From assembly GCF_013044505.1 (NCBI RefSeq), contig NZ_JABERD010000015.1:25649-89648 (forward strand): a DNA stretch of 64,000 nt, in the 5' to 3' direction. Origin of the DNA: Streptomyces sp. S3(2020). GTDB taxonomy: Bacteria; Actinomycetota; Actinomycetes; Streptomycetales; Streptomycetaceae. Numbering within the stretch: the first letter of the stretch is position 1; each line of letters opens with the position of its first letter. Of this stretch, positions 32,340 through 41,417 are shown one piece after another. The notes under the pieces were generated by a model. That model was not told the origin of the DNA and made no database searches. It saw nothing but the letters and a program-made list of their open reading frames with translations. Both the position numbers and the translations under genes were made by a program.

Positions 32340-33107
32340 ATGCCCAAGTCCTCATCCCTCGCCCGGGCGCTGCTCGGTGCGCTCGGCGCCCTGACGCTCG
32401 TCGTGGCGGTCCCCTCGACCGCACACGCCGACGTGCTGACCCTGCTGCCCCAGAACGCCGACGGCCTGGAGCAGACCTTCTCGCCCGCGTACGACTACGA
32501 CGGCGACGGCTGCTACGCCACCGCCGCGATCGGCGCCGACGGCACCCTCAACCCCGGCCTCAAGCTGGGCGGCGCCGTCAACGGCAAGTGCCACGACCCC
32601 GCCCAGCTGGCCAACGCCAACACCTACTCGCGCGCGAAGTGCAACAACGGCTGGTGCGCCGTGATGTACGCCAGCTACTTCGAGAAGGACCAGGCGACAC
32701 TCGGCCCGGCGGCCATCGGGCACCGGCACGACTGGGAGCACGTCGTGGTGTGGATCAGCGACGACCAGGTCCAGTACGTGTCGGTGTCCCAGCACAACAG
32801 CTATCAGGTGGCCGCCCGTACGGCGGTCCGCTTCGACGGCACCCACCCGAAGATCGTCTACCACAAGGACGGCGTCTCGACCCACTGCTTCCGCTTCGCC
32901 AACGGCAATGACGAACCGGCGGAGAACGCCACGGGCAACTGGTTCTTCCCCCGGCTCGTCGGCTGGAACGGCTATCCGGCCGGCTACCGCTCCAAGCTGA
33001 TCGGCGCGGACTTCGGCTCCGCGACGCTCAAGATCGACGACGGCGACTTCCCGTACCATCTCGCCGCCTCGAAGCCGTCGGGGATCGCGTTCGACCCGTA
33101 CGCATGA
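32340..33107 (+). CDS. NPP1/NLP family protein (necrosis- and ethylene-inducing-like)
   Basis: A 255-residue secreted protein: signal peptide to about STAHAD (residue 30), followed by an NPP1 domain with the diagnostic GHRHDWEHVVVW heptapeptide (G-H-R-H-D-W-E at about 127-133), the cysteine pair in DGDGCYATA and VNGKCHDP, and YASYFEKDQ. NLPs bind plant glycosylinositol-phosphorylceramide sphingolipids and some are cytolytic to eudicots; bacterial members occur in Streptomyces and Bacillus. It begins 12 nt after the chitinase stop and may be co-transcribed with it. The strict heptapeptide is intact, so activity is plausible but not shown. Confidence 0.9.
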   Translation: MPKSSSLARALLGALGALTLVVAVPSTAHADVLTLLPQNADGLEQTFSPAYDYDGDGCYATAAIGADGTLNPGLKLGGAVNGKCHDPAQLANANTYSRAKCNNGWCAVMYASYFEKDQATLGPAAIGHRHDWEHVVVWISDDQVQYVSVSQHNSYQVAARTAVRFDGTHPKIVYHKDGVSTHCFRFANGNDEPAENATGNWFFPRLVGWNGYPAGYRSKLIGADFGSATLKIDDGDFPYHLAASKPSGIAFDPYA

Positions 33108-33241
33108 CGGGCGTGGCCGGGGGCCGCCTACTTTGGTAGCCGCCCGCGCCGTCCGAGGATGGCGGTCGCGTAGACGATCGCCCGATGTCGGCCGTCTCCT
33201 GCTTCCCCCAGGGTGAAGACACGACCCACCCAGGGGGAAGC

Positions 33242-35206
33242 ATGGTCATCTCACGCAATCGAAGGAACGCGGTCGCACTCACCGCGGCGGCACTGGCGAT
33301 GACGGCCCTGCCGACGACGGCCCTGCCGCTCGCGGTGTCGGCCGAACAGCCCGCGCCCGCACCGCAGTTGTACGTCGCCCCGTGGGGAAGCGACTCCTGG
33401 CCGGGCACCCTGGACCGCCCCTTCGCCACCCCGGCACGCGCGCAGCAGGCCGCGCGCGCCCGGGCACCGGAGAGGACGTCGGCCCTGGTGGTGAACCTGC
33501 GCGGGGGGACGTACACCCTCAAGGCGCCGCTGCGGCTGTCGGAGGCCGCCGGTGACTCCGGGGTGATCTACCAGGCTTACGGCTACGGGACCCCGCGGCA
33601 GGAGCGGGTCACCCTCAGCGGCGGCCGGCGGATCTCCGGCTGGCGGCCCGACCCGCGGCTGCGCGGGTTCTGGCGCGCGGACGCGGGCGGTCTGGAGACC
33701 CGGCAGCTCTATGTCGACGGGCGCCGCGCCGAGCGGCTCGCGCGCGAGGGCGCCGGCTTCGAGGGCACGTTGAAGGTGACGAAGAGCGGTTACGTCACCA
33801 CCAGTGCCGTTCCCCGCAGTTGGAAGAACCCCGCCGACATCGAGTTCGTCTACCGCGGCGGCTATGTCGAGGGCCGTTGCGGAGTCGCCGGCATCTCCGG
33901 CACCACCATCACGATGGACCAGCCGTGCTGGGATCTGGTCCAAGCCCTGTACGAGGGGCCGGAGTTGCTCGCGTCACCGACGGCCGTCGAGAACTCCCCC
34001 GGCTTCGAGCCCGAGCCCGGCAGCTGGTACCTGGACCGCTCCCGCCCCGGGCACCACGAGCTGCTCTACTTCCCACGCCCCGGTCAGGACATGCGCCGTG
34101 CCGAGGTGATCGCCCCGGTCCTGGAGAACCTGGTCACCGGCACCGGCCGACCCGGCCGCCCCCTGCACGACATCGGCTTGCGCGGCCTGACCTTCGCGTA
34201 CGCCACCTGGCTGGCGCCCGGTGAACCCGCCGGATTCCCCTCCGCCTGGAGCATGTACCTGCGGCCCGGGAAGGGCGACGACGCGAAGCTGCTCACGGTG
34301 CCCGGCACGGTCGCCTTCCGTACCGCCGAGCGGATCACGCTGGAGGGCAACCGGTTCACCCATCTCGGCGCCCAGGCCGTGGAGTTGTCGCGGAACAGCT
34401 CGCACAACACCGTCGACGGAAACGTCATCGCCGACGTCTCCGACGGCGGGATCCTGCTGGGAGTGGCCCCGCCGGACCAGAAGGGCACCAACCGCGGCAA
34501 CCGGATCACCAACAACTGGATCCACCACACCGGCGCGGAGTACCGCGCCTCCTCCGCCGTCTGGGACACCGCGACCCAGGACACCACCATCGCGCACAAC
34601 CAGGTCGACCACGTGCCCTACACCGGCATCCTCTCCGGCCCCGCCGACGACCTGCGCGGCATCATGCGCGGCAACCGCATCCTCGACAACCGTGTCTTCG
34701 CGACGAACCGGCTCCTGGCCGACGGCGGCGGCATCTACCTGCGGGGCGAACAGGGCACCTCCTTCGCCGACGGCGCCGTCATCAGCGGCAACGCGGTGAC
34801 GAGCAGCAGGTACGGCGAGTGGAACGTCGGGATCTACACCGACGACAGCACCGCCTGGACCACCGTGGCCGGCAACGCCGTGTACGACTACGTCGCCGCC
34901 ATCGGCGGATGCAGCGAGGAGTGGGGCGACCGCCCCGTACGCAATGTGCGCTACCGCGGCAACTTCTGGGACGACGCGGTGCCCTCGTGGCTGGGGCGCC
35001 GGGACTTCCCCGGTGCCTGGCCCCCGGCCGACGAGGAGCACCCCGACGAGGGCTGCGGGGACCCGCACGACCTCGAGTTCACCGGCAACACCCTGCTGGC
35101 ACCGCGGAATCCGGACCGGGCCTGCCGGGCCGACGCCGACTGCGCCGCCGTACTGGCGGGCGCCGGGCCGCTGCCGCGGTACCGGCAGCCGCTGGGCATG
35201 CGCTGA
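33242..35206 (+). CDS. Secreted right-handed parallel beta-helix protein
   Basis: A 654-residue secreted protein. The signal peptide ends near LPLAVSAEQPA (about residue 37). An N-terminal segment LYVAPWGSDSWPGTLDRPFATPARA is typical of the pectate-lyase-like / GH141-like helix fold. Repeated coils with N-x-V/I-x-x-N ladders occur from about 370 to 600 (HNTVDGNVIADV, NRITNNWIHHTG, NRILDNRVFATN, GNAVTSSRYGEW). The ATG at 33242 follows GGGGGAAG; the open frame extends upstream to 33185. Relatives act on plant or bacterial polysaccharides, but catalytic residues cannot be assigned from sequence alone. It belongs to the run of secreted proteins from 29 to 35 kb. Confidence 0.8.
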   Translation: MVISRNRRNAVALTAAALAMTALPTTALPLAVSAEQPAPAPQLYVAPWGSDSWPGTLDRPFATPARAQQAARARAPERTSALVVNLRGGTYTLKAPLRLSEAAGDSGVIYQAYGYGTPRQERVTLSGGRRISGWRPDPRLRGFWRADAGGLETRQLYVDGRRAERLAREGAGFEGTLKVTKSGYVTTSAVPRSWKNPADIEFVYRGGYVEGRCGVAGISGTTITMDQPCWDLVQALYEGPELLASPTAVENSPGFEPEPGSWYLDRSRPGHHELLYFPRPGQDMRRAEVIAPVLENLVTGTGRPGRPLHDIGLRGLTFAYATWLAPGEPAGFPSAWSMYLRPGKGDDAKLLTVPGTVAFRTAERITLEGNRFTHLGAQAVELSRNSSHNTVDGNVIADVSDGGILLGVAPPDQKGTNRGNRITNNWIHHTGAEYRASSAVWDTATQDTTIAHNQVDHVPYTGILSGPADDLRGIMRGNRILDNRVFATNRLLADGGGIYLRGEQGTSFADGAVISGNAVTSSRYGEWNVGIYTDDSTAWTTVAGNAVYDYVAAIGGCSEEWGDRPVRNVRYRGNFWDDAVPSWLGRRDFPGAWPPADEEHPDEGCGDPHDLEFTGNTLLAPRNPDRACRADADCAAVLAGAGPLPRYRQPLGMR

Positions 35207-35215
35207 CCAAACGAC

Positions 35216-35253
35216 GAAGGGCCTTCACAGGCATCTGCCTGTGAAGGCCCTTC
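35216..35253. terminator. Strong bidirectional terminator
   Basis: A perfect 18-bp inverted repeat, GAAGGGCCTTCACAGGCA and its complement, with a 2-nt spacer. It lies between the beta-helix gene (plus) and the tRNA-Pro gene (minus) and can end transcription from both. Confidence 0.85.
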
Positions 35254-35259
35254 AGACCG

Positions 35260-35333
<74 letters not shown>

Positions 35334-35406
35334 GTCGCGTCTCCCCCGGGCGAACCGCGGGAACACGCAGGTAAACCCTACCGCATGGACGTGACGGCGG
35401 CGGACG

Positions 35407-36849
35407 TCAGCCGCGCAGGGCGGTCGGTCGCCCGGCCTGCGACGGTTCGCCCGAGGCCCGTGCCGTCCCGGTCGCCCTAGCCGTCCGGCGGACCGGTACC
35501 AGCAGGGCGGCCAGGGCTGCGGCGAGGCACAGGACCGCGAGCAGGGTGAAGCCGTGGGTGTAGCCGGAGCCGTACGGCAGGCCGGAGGGCTGGAGCCGGC
35601 CGGTGACCAGGACGCTCGTGATGGCGGCGCCGATGGAGCCGCCGATGGTGCGGATGTTGGCGTTCATGCCGGTGGCGGCGCCGGTCTGCTCGGGCGGCAC
35701 GCTGGCGACGATCAGGTTGGCCATCGAGGCGAAGGCCAGTCCGATGCCGAGGCCGAACACACCCGCGACGACGGCGATCTGCCACTGGGCGGCGTGCCAG
35801 AGGGCGAGGAAGCCGAGGGCCAGCGCGCCGAGCGCGGCGCCGGTCGCGAGGAGTGACTTCGCGCCGAGAACGGGTTCCAGCCGGCCGCTCAGGATGCCGG
35901 AGCAGAACATCGCCAGGAGCATCGGCAGCATCAGCAGTCCGGAGGTCGTGACGCTCGCGCCGAAGCCGTACCCGGCGGAGCTCGGCGTCTGTACGAAGGC
36001 CGGGAGGAAGGACCAGAGCGCGTACATGCCCGCGCCGAAGAGCAGTGCGACGGTGTTGGTGGTCCACACCGCGGGCAGCCGCATGACCCGCAGGTCGATC
36101 AGCGGGGAGCGCGAGCGTGCCTCGGCCAGCAGCCACAGCACGAACAGGGCGACGGCGACGGCGAACAGGCCGATCACCCGGGCCGATCCCCAGCCCCACT
36201 TGCCCGCCTGGCTCAGCGGCAGCAGCAGGGCCACCAGCCACGCGGACAGCAGGACGGCGCCGAGCCAACTGACCTTGCCCTCCGCCCGGTTGGGTGACTC
36301 CGGGACGTAACGCAGGGCGATCAGCGTGGTGATCGCGACGACGGCGACGGGGATCCAGAACAGCCAGCGATAGTCGAGCGCGGAGACGATGGGGCCGGCC
36401 GCGACGATGCCGACGCCGCCGCCCGCGGCGATCACGGCGGACAGGTTGCTGATGCTGCCGGGGACCTCGGACGGGGCGAACTCGTCGCGGATGATGCCGA
36501 AGGAGAGCGGGAACAGGGCGCCTCCGACGCCCTGGACGACCCGGGCGACGATCAGCATGCCGATGTTCGGCGCGAGGGCGGCGAGCAGACAGCCGGCCAG
36601 GACGACGAGCAGGACGGCGACGAGGGTGCGTTTCTTGCCGATCAGGTCGCCGACGCGGCCGAGGATCGGGGTGAAGACCGAGGCGGACAGCAGATACGCC
36701 GTCATCACCCAGGTCGCGGTGGACTGCGAGGTGTGCAGTGCGTGCTGGACGGTCGGCAGGGCCGGTGCGATCAGCGACTGGAGCATGGCGAAGACGCCGG
36801 CACCGGTCGCGAGGACCGCGAAGGTGAGGCGGGTGGACTTGCGGGGCAT
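35407..36849 (-). CDS. MFS multidrug efflux transporter (DHA2, 14-TMS type)
   Basis: A 480-residue transporter with about 14 membrane segments. The DHA2-type motif A is FTPILGRVGDLIGKKRTL (G-x-x-x-D-x-x-G-x-K), and motif C-like GGALFPLSFGIIRDEF and the N-terminal LQSLIAPALPTVQHALH (D1-type) are present. It exports drugs or toxic compounds by proton antiport. ATG 36849 has a GAGAGG site. It is divergent from a TetR regulator, and the promoter region holds three palindromes that probably form the operator, so induction by a transported compound is likely. The substrate is not evident. Confidence 0.88.
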   Translation of the reverse strand: MPRKSTRLTFAVLATGAGVFAMLQSLIAPALPTVQHALHTSQSTATWVMTAYLLSASVFTPILGRVGDLIGKKRTLVAVLLVVLAGCLLAALAPNIGMLIVARVVQGVGGALFPLSFGIIRDEFAPSEVPGSISNLSAVIAAGGGVGIVAAGPIVSALDYRWLFWIPVAVVAITTLIALRYVPESPNRAEGKVSWLGAVLLSAWLVALLLPLSQAGKWGWGSARVIGLFAVAVALFVLWLLAEARSRSPLIDLRVMRLPAVWTTNTVALLFGAGMYALWSFLPAFVQTPSSAGYGFGASVTTSGLLMLPMLLAMFCSGILSGRLEPVLGAKSLLATGAALGALALGFLALWHAAQWQIAVVAGVFGLGIGLAFASMANLIVASVPPEQTGAATGMNANIRTIGGSIGAAITSVLVTGRLQPSGLPYGSGYTHGFTLLAVLCLAAALAALLVPVRRTARATGTARASGEPSQAGRPTALRG

Positions 36850-36933
36850 GGAGAGCCTCTCCGAACACAGGATGCGGCCGGGGCCTCGTGGGAAGCGGTC
36901 GCGGAAAGGGCAGGGACGCGCCCCGACTGATAA

Positions 36934-37004
36934 AGTGGAGGCACGCCTCCACTCTAGCGGAGGCACACCTCCGCTTCAACTCGGAACGGAGGCAGACCTC
37001 CGTT
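36934..37004. promoter_or_regulatory. Triple palindromic operator in the MFS/TetR divergent promoter
   Basis: Three 20-bp palindromes share the core GGAGGCAnnCCTCC: AGTGGAGGCACGCCTCCACT (36934-36953), AGCGGAGGCACACCTCCGCT (36956-36975) and AACGGAGGCAGACCTCCGTT (36985-37004). The outer base differs in each copy but always together with its partner, keeping the symmetry. Centre-to-centre spacing is 22 and 29 bp. They are the likely binding sites of the TetR protein encoded at 37037. Confidence 0.85.
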
Positions 37005-37036
37005 TCAGTCTCGTTTCCAGCCCCCGGGAGGCATCC

Positions 37037-37615
37037 GTGACCGCCCAGCCGTTCCCCATCAGCGAGATCGTCGCGACCCGCCGACCGACCCGGAAGGACG
37101 CCGCCCGCAACTACGACGCCCTGCTGGCCGCGGCCCGCGAGGCCTTCGCGGAGCACGGCTCGGAGGCGTCGCTGGAGGACATCGCACGGCGGGCGGGCGT
37201 CGGCATCGGCACGCTGTACCGGAACTTCCCCACCCGGCGCCATCTCTTCGAGACCGTGTACGCGGACGAGGTGAACACCCTGGTGCGGGTGGCCGAGGAG
37301 GTCGCCGACCGGGAGCCCTGGGACGCCCTGACCGCATGGCTCGACCGGTTCGCGGACTACATGGTCACCAAACGGGCCGTCCGCGAGGCCCTCAACGACG
37401 AGACGGAGATCTTCGCCGCCTGCCGCGAGTCGATGTACGGCGCCGGCACCCCCCTGCTCGAACGGGCCCAGCGGGCGGGCGAGGCGCGCACCGACATGGA
37501 CTTCACCGATCTGCTGCGCATGGTCGCGGGCATCACCGCGACGGCTTTCGACGACGACACCCAGCGCAGGCGGGTCATGTCGATCGCCCTGGACGGCGTT
37601 CGCACGAAGGTCTAG
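37037..37615 (+). CDS. TetR-family transcriptional repressor
   Basis: A 192-residue regulator. The N-terminal HTH reads NYDALLAAAREAFAEHGSEASLEDIARRAGVGIGTLYRNFPTRRHLFETVY, a standard TetR_N domain. The C-terminal helical domain (LTAWLDRFADYMVTKRAVREAL, FTDLLRMVAGITATAF) would hold the ligand pocket. The GTG start at 37037 follows GGGAGG by 7 nt. It is divergent from the MFS exporter and most likely represses both genes through the three palindromes between them. The esterase gene downstream begins 34 nt after its stop and may be under the same control. Confidence 0.9.
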   Translation: MTAQPFPISEIVATRRPTRKDAARNYDALLAAAREAFAEHGSEASLEDIARRAGVGIGTLYRNFPTRRHLFETVYADEVNTLVRVAEEVADREPWDALTAWLDRFADYMVTKRAVREALNDETEIFAACRESMYGAGTPLLERAQRAGEARTDMDFTDLLRMVAGITATAFDDDTQRRRVMSIALDGVRTKV

Positions 37616-37649
37616 CTTCTCCTTGCCTGACTCAAGTAAGTTCGGCCGT

Positions 37650-38567
37650 ATGTCCCTCTTGGCTCGACCCTCGATCGCCCCCCTCGTGGCCAAGGCGATG
37701 CAGCGAGCGACCCGCCTGGCCGGCCGGCGCCTGGCCCTCTCGTCGTACGCGCGCTTCCCCGAACACCCGCGCAAGGTCAGGGAACTGACGATCCCGACGT
37801 CGGTCGCCCCGGCCCGGGCCACGGTCTATCTGCCCGCCGCGAGCGAGGACACGGCGCCCGCCGTGCACGTCAACTTCCACGGCGGCGGATACGTCATGAC
37901 GCTGACCGAGCTGGATGACCCGCTGTGCCGGTTCCTCGCCGCGGAGGCGGGCGTGGTCGTGATCAACGTGGACTACGCGGTCGCCCCGCAGCACCCGTTC
38001 CCGGCGCCGCCCCGACAGGCCTACGAGGTCGTCCGCTGGGTCGCCGAGCACGGTGCCGAGCAGGGCTGGGACGGCGGCCGGCTCACCGTGGGCGGGCAGA
38101 GCGCCGGCGGCGGGCTCGCGGCGGCCGTGGCCCGGCAGGCGCTGGAGGAGGCCGGGCCGGAGATCGCCCTGCAGGTCCTGCACTACCCGCCGCTCGACCT
38201 GGCGACCGGCATCCGGGGCAAGCGGGCGGCCATCGCCAGGCCCATGCTGCGGCCCTGGATGGGTGACGTCTTCGACACCTCGTACATCCCGGACGTACGG
38301 CTGCGCCGCGACCGGCTCGCCTCCCCCGCGCACCCGTCGGACACCGCCGATCTGAAAGGCATCGCCCCGGCGCTGATCGTCACGGCCGAGTACGACATCC
38401 TCAAGGCCGAGGCCCAGAGCTACGCCGACCGGCTGCGGACCGCGGGCGCGCTGGCCGGGCACCACGACGTGGCCGGAGCCGACCACGGCTACGACGGCAA
38501 GGACGACGTGAAGGCGCGGGAGACGTACGCGCTGATCGCCCGCCATCTGCGGGACGCCGTCGGATGA
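37650..38567 (+). CDS. Alpha/beta hydrolase, HSL (type IV) esterase
   Basis: A 305-residue hydrolase with the hormone-sensitive-lipase oxyanion motif HGGGYV (in VHVNFHGGGYVMTL), the nucleophile elbow GQSAGGGLA and plausible catalytic Asp and His in LIVTAEYDILKAEAQ and VAGADHGYDGK. About 35 residues at the N terminus are basic and helical. No ribosome binding site is convincing at ATG 37650. It follows the TetR gene closely and could modify the compound handled by the MFS pump; this is inference from position. It lacks a signal peptide and should be cytoplasmic. Confidence 0.85.
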   Translation: MSLLARPSIAPLVAKAMQRATRLAGRRLALSSYARFPEHPRKVRELTIPTSVAPARATVYLPAASEDTAPAVHVNFHGGGYVMTLTELDDPLCRFLAAEAGVVVINVDYAVAPQHPFPAPPRQAYEVVRWVAEHGAEQGWDGGRLTVGGQSAGGGLAAAVARQALEEAGPEIALQVLHYPPLDLATGIRGKRAAIARPMLRPWMGDVFDTSYIPDVRLRRDRLASPAHPSDTADLKGIAPALIVTAEYDILKAEAQSYADRLRTAGALAGHHDVAGADHGYDGKDDVKARETYALIARHLRDAVG

Positions 38568-38576
38568 GAACGCGAA

Positions 38577-38610
38577 GGTCGCCGGCCGTCCCCCCGAACG
38601 GCTGGCGACC
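38577..38610. terminator. Terminator hairpin between convergent genes
   Basis: GGTCGCCGGCCGT (38577-38589) pairs with ACGGCTGGCGACC (38598-38610) with one mismatch and an 8-nt loop, between the esterase and the Ldh-family gene. Confidence 0.7.
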
Positions 38611-38621
38611 CGTGCCGCGCG

Positions 38622-39680
38622 CTACGCGACGGCCGGCGGGGTGACCCCCAGCTTCTCGGCGTTCTCGGTCAGTTCACGCCACACCTTCGGCGCGACCGGC
38701 ACGCCCTGCTCGCCCCGCCGGACAGCCACGGAGGCACTGCGCTCACCCGGGTAGAACACGCCCTCGGCGCCGTCCGCGGCCGGGAGGCCCTTGAGGGTGC
38801 CGAGGGTGGTGTCGACGGCCGCGGTGAAGGCGTCCGGGTCCCCGAAGGCTGCCGGGTCGATGGCGATGAGCAGGGCGTTCTGGCGGTGCTTGCGGCCCTG
38901 CGGGTCGTCCGAGTGGAACGCGGCGAAGATCGGCGCCCCGACGAGCACGCTGGTCAGCAGCTCGAACGCGAGGGACATCCCGGACCCCTTGGCGCCGCCC
39001 AGCGGCAGCGGCATGACCGCCGTCGCAGGGTCGGTGGTGGGGGTGCCGTCCTCGGTGGCCGCGGCGCCCTCGGGCAGCGGGCTGCCGCTCGCCCTCGCCT
39101 GGCGGATCTTGCCGAGGGCGATGGTGGCGGTGGCCATGTCGAGGAGCAGCGGGTCGCGCTCGGCGGCCGGTACGGCGATCGCGAGGGGGCTGGTCGCGAC
39201 GGCGGCGCCCTTGACGCCGGTGTAGCCCATGTTGGGCATGCCGGCGACGAACCCGAGGCCGACCATGCCCTGTTCGGCGATCTTCGAGACGTAGTAGCCG
39301 ATGGCGCCGGTGTGCACGGTCCGGCGTACGCCCACGGAGGCGATGCCGGTCGTGCGGGCCCGCCGTACGGCCTCGTCGGCGGCGGCGCTCAGCGCCACCG
39401 GGCCCGGCGCGCGGTCGGCGTCCACCACGGCCGCCGCCGGTGTGGTCGACTCGATCCTGATGTCGGGGTCGGCGTTGGCGACACCCTTGGCGAGCAGCTC
39501 CAGGTAGGCCGGGACGCGGGCGGTGCCGTGCGAGTCGACGCCGCGCAGCGCGGCCCACACGAACACGTCGGCGGTGGTGAGGGCGTGCTCGGGGCTCAGA
39601 CCGCCCTTCTCCAGGAGCGCGGCGGAGAAGGTACGCAGGTCCTCGGCGGGGACGAGGACCTTGGAAGGTGCGTGGGTCAT
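38622..39680 (-). CDS. Ldh2/malate-lactate-type NAD(P)-dependent oxidoreductase
   Basis: A 352-residue protein of the Ldh_2 (type-2 malate/L-lactate, ureidoglycolate, diketogulonate) dehydrogenase family. Markers are FVWAALRGVDSHGTARVPAYLELL (with the catalytic His in D-S-H-G), VGVRRTVHTGAIGYYVSKIAEQGMVGLGF, MPNMGYTGVKGAAVATSPLAIAVP and LPLGGAKGSGMSLAFELLTSVLVGAP. These enzymes reduce 2-oxoacids or oxidise 2-hydroxyacids. The ATG at 39680 has GGAG 8 nt upstream. It is the last gene of a five-gene minus-strand block (45081-38622) and starts 14 nt after the ThDP enzyme stop. Confidence 0.88.
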   Translation of the reverse strand: MTHAPSKVLVPAEDLRTFSAALLEKGGLSPEHALTTADVFVWAALRGVDSHGTARVPAYLELLAKGVANADPDIRIESTTPAAAVVDADRAPGPVALSAAADEAVRRARTTGIASVGVRRTVHTGAIGYYVSKIAEQGMVGLGFVAGMPNMGYTGVKGAAVATSPLAIAVPAAERDPLLLDMATATIALGKIRQARASGSPLPEGAAATEDGTPTTDPATAVMPLPLGGAKGSGMSLAFELLTSVLVGAPIFAAFHSDDPQGRKHRQNALLIAIDPAAFGDPDAFTAAVDTTLGTLKGLPAADGAEGVFYPGERSASVAVRRGEQGVPVAPKVWRELTENAEKLGVTPPAVA

Positions 39681-39694
39681 GGGGGTCTCCAGGA

Positions 39695-41404
39695 TCAGCG
39701 GGTGACGAGGACGTCGACGACTGCGGTGGTGCCCTCGGCCACGGCCTTGAGGGCGCGCTCCAGCGCGGGCAGCAGGGCACCGGCCGTGTCGACGGTCTCG
39801 GTGTGCATGCCGAACGGCTCGGCGAACGCGGCCAGTCGCGGCAGCCGGTGCAGGTCGGTGCCGAGCCACTCCCCCGTCTCGGCGGCCGCGCCCTCGGGGT
39901 AGAAGCGACGGTGGTTGAGATTCATCGACTTGTAGACACGGTTGTTGAACACCACGATCAGCAGCGGGAGTTCGTAGGCCTTGGAGGCGTCGTACGACGG
40001 GATGACCGGGTTGTAGGCGAACGCTCCGTCGCCGATGGTGAGCACCACCGGCCGTTCCCGCGCGGCGAGTTTGACGCCGAGCGCGACGGCGATGCCCTGG
40101 CCGAGTCCGCCCTGCACGTAGAAGTACGAGTCGGGTGCGGAGGTCCGGACGTGCCGCTTCACGGTCCGGCTGTGCGTGATGGTCTCGTCGACGACGATCG
40201 CGTCCGTGCCGTCGAGCAGCTCGCGCAGGGTCGCGGCGACCAGCACCGGGTCGATGCCCTCGGTGTCGGCTGCCTTCGCCTCGGCGGCGGCGATGGCAGC
40301 CTGCTCGGCGGCGTGCCGCGACTCCTGTGCCGTCCGGCGCTCTTCGAGGGCCGTCCCGTCGATGTCCTTCGCCCGCTTGGCCAGTTGGCGCAGGGTGTTG
40401 GCGACGTTGCCCTCCAGGTACCGGTCCGCGAAGAGGACCTGGTAGGCGACGTGCGGTCGCTGCGGCACCTCGTCGATGACGACGACCTGCGCCTCGGCGG
40501 GGCGGCGGGAGGGCGGATAGAAGGGGGCCCGGCAGTTGACGAGCAGGATCAGGTCCGCCTCGTCCATCCACGGGCCGATGTCACTGCCGGCGTGCAGCGG
40601 GTGGGTGCGCGGGAAGTTGCCGCAGACCGCCGAGTCGGGCTCGACCACGGGGATGTGCCACGCCTCGGCGAAGGCGACGAGGGCCTCGAAGCCGCCGGCC
40701 TCACGGCCCGCCGTCTCCGTCACGATCACGGGGTTGCGGGCCTCCCGGATCAGCTGCGCGACCGGGTCGACCTCTTCGGGCGAGCTGTGTGTGGAGCCGG
40801 GCGCCACGAGGGGCTTGGCCTCGCGGCCGTCCCACTCCTCCAGCAGGATCTCCAGCGGGATGTTCAGGTACGCCGGTCCCGCCGGGGCCCGCCATGCCAG
40901 CTCCGCCGCCCGAGCCACCATGGTGGGCAGGGTGTGGACGCTGGCGGCCTCGTTGGACCACTTGGTGAAGGGCTGTGCGATCTGGTGCGGCCCGCCCACG
41001 ATCGACAGGTTGCGGTACCACTGGCCGCCCGGGTCCTGGCCCGGGCCGTCGCCGTAGGTGGTCGACTCGGAGGAGCTGACCACCATCGGGACGCCCGCGA
41101 GGAGCGCGCCGTGGACGGCCATCGAGCCCTGGAGCAGACCGGGCGCCGCGTGCAGGAGCACACCCTGCGGACGGCGCTTGACCAGGCCGTATCCGGTGGC
41201 CATGCCCACGGCCACCGTCTCGTGCGTCAGGTCCAGGTACTGGGGACAGGGCTGCCCGTCCCGGTGGCGTCGGGCGAGGGACTCCCACACCGGGGCCCAT
41301 TCGGACCCCGACGAGCAGAACAGGTAGTCGGCGCCGACGGCGTTGAAGGCGGTCACGAGAGCGTCTCCGCCGTCGGCGCCCGGTGCGTTGGGGGTGTCGT
41401 TCAT
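39695..41404 (-). CDS. Thiamine diphosphate-dependent enzyme (acetolactate synthase / decarboxylase superfamily)
   Basis: A 569-residue three-domain ThDP enzyme. The catalytic Glu lies in QYLDLTHETVAVGMATGY. The C-terminal ThDP-binding motif is GDGAFAYNPVIPSYDASKAYELPLLIVVFNN (G-D-G-x22-28-N-N). The middle domain has ETAGREAGGFEALVAFAEAW. The family includes acetolactate synthase, benzoylformate and oxalyl-CoA decarboxylases. The unusual YLFCSSGSEWAPVWES N terminus sets it apart from biosynthetic acetolactate synthases, so a catabolic 2-oxoacid decarboxylase or lyase is more likely. It starts 13 nt after the amidohydrolase stop in a tight operon. Substrate unknown. Confidence 0.85.
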   Translation of the reverse strand: MNDTPNAPGADGGDALVTAFNAVGADYLFCSSGSEWAPVWESLARRHRDGQPCPQYLDLTHETVAVGMATGYGLVKRRPQGVLLHAAPGLLQGSMAVHGALLAGVPMVVSSSESTTYGDGPGQDPGGQWYRNLSIVGGPHQIAQPFTKWSNEAASVHTLPTMVARAAELAWRAPAGPAYLNIPLEILLEEWDGREAKPLVAPGSTHSSPEEVDPVAQLIREARNPVIVTETAGREAGGFEALVAFAEAWHIPVVEPDSAVCGNFPRTHPLHAGSDIGPWMDEADLILLVNCRAPFYPPSRRPAEAQVVVIDEVPQRPHVAYQVLFADRYLEGNVANTLRQLAKRAKDIDGTALEERRTAQESRHAAEQAAIAAAEAKAADTEGIDPVLVAATLRELLDGTDAIVVDETITHSRTVKRHVRTSAPDSYFYVQGGLGQGIAVALGVKLAARERPVVLTIGDGAFAYNPVIPSYDASKAYELPLLIVVFNNRVYKSMNLNHRRFYPEGAAAETGEWLGTDLHRLPRLAAFAEPFGMHTETVDTAGALLPALERALKAVAEGTTAVVDVLVTR

Positions 41405-41417
41405 CTCTCGTGGTTCC

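Noticed and set aside
36934..37004. Three palindromes considered as a CRISPR or iteron array
   Set aside because: Short, symmetric, located exactly between divergent regulator and target; operators explain them better.
35477..37822. A 781-codon minus-strand frame across the MFS, operator and TetR genes
   Set aside because: It runs antisense to the TetR gene and out of frame with the MFS gene, and its peptide is compositionally biased; no family match.
39695..41404. Biosynthetic acetolactate synthase (ilvB)
   Set aside because: No regulatory subunit nearby, catabolic neighbours, and an atypical N terminus.
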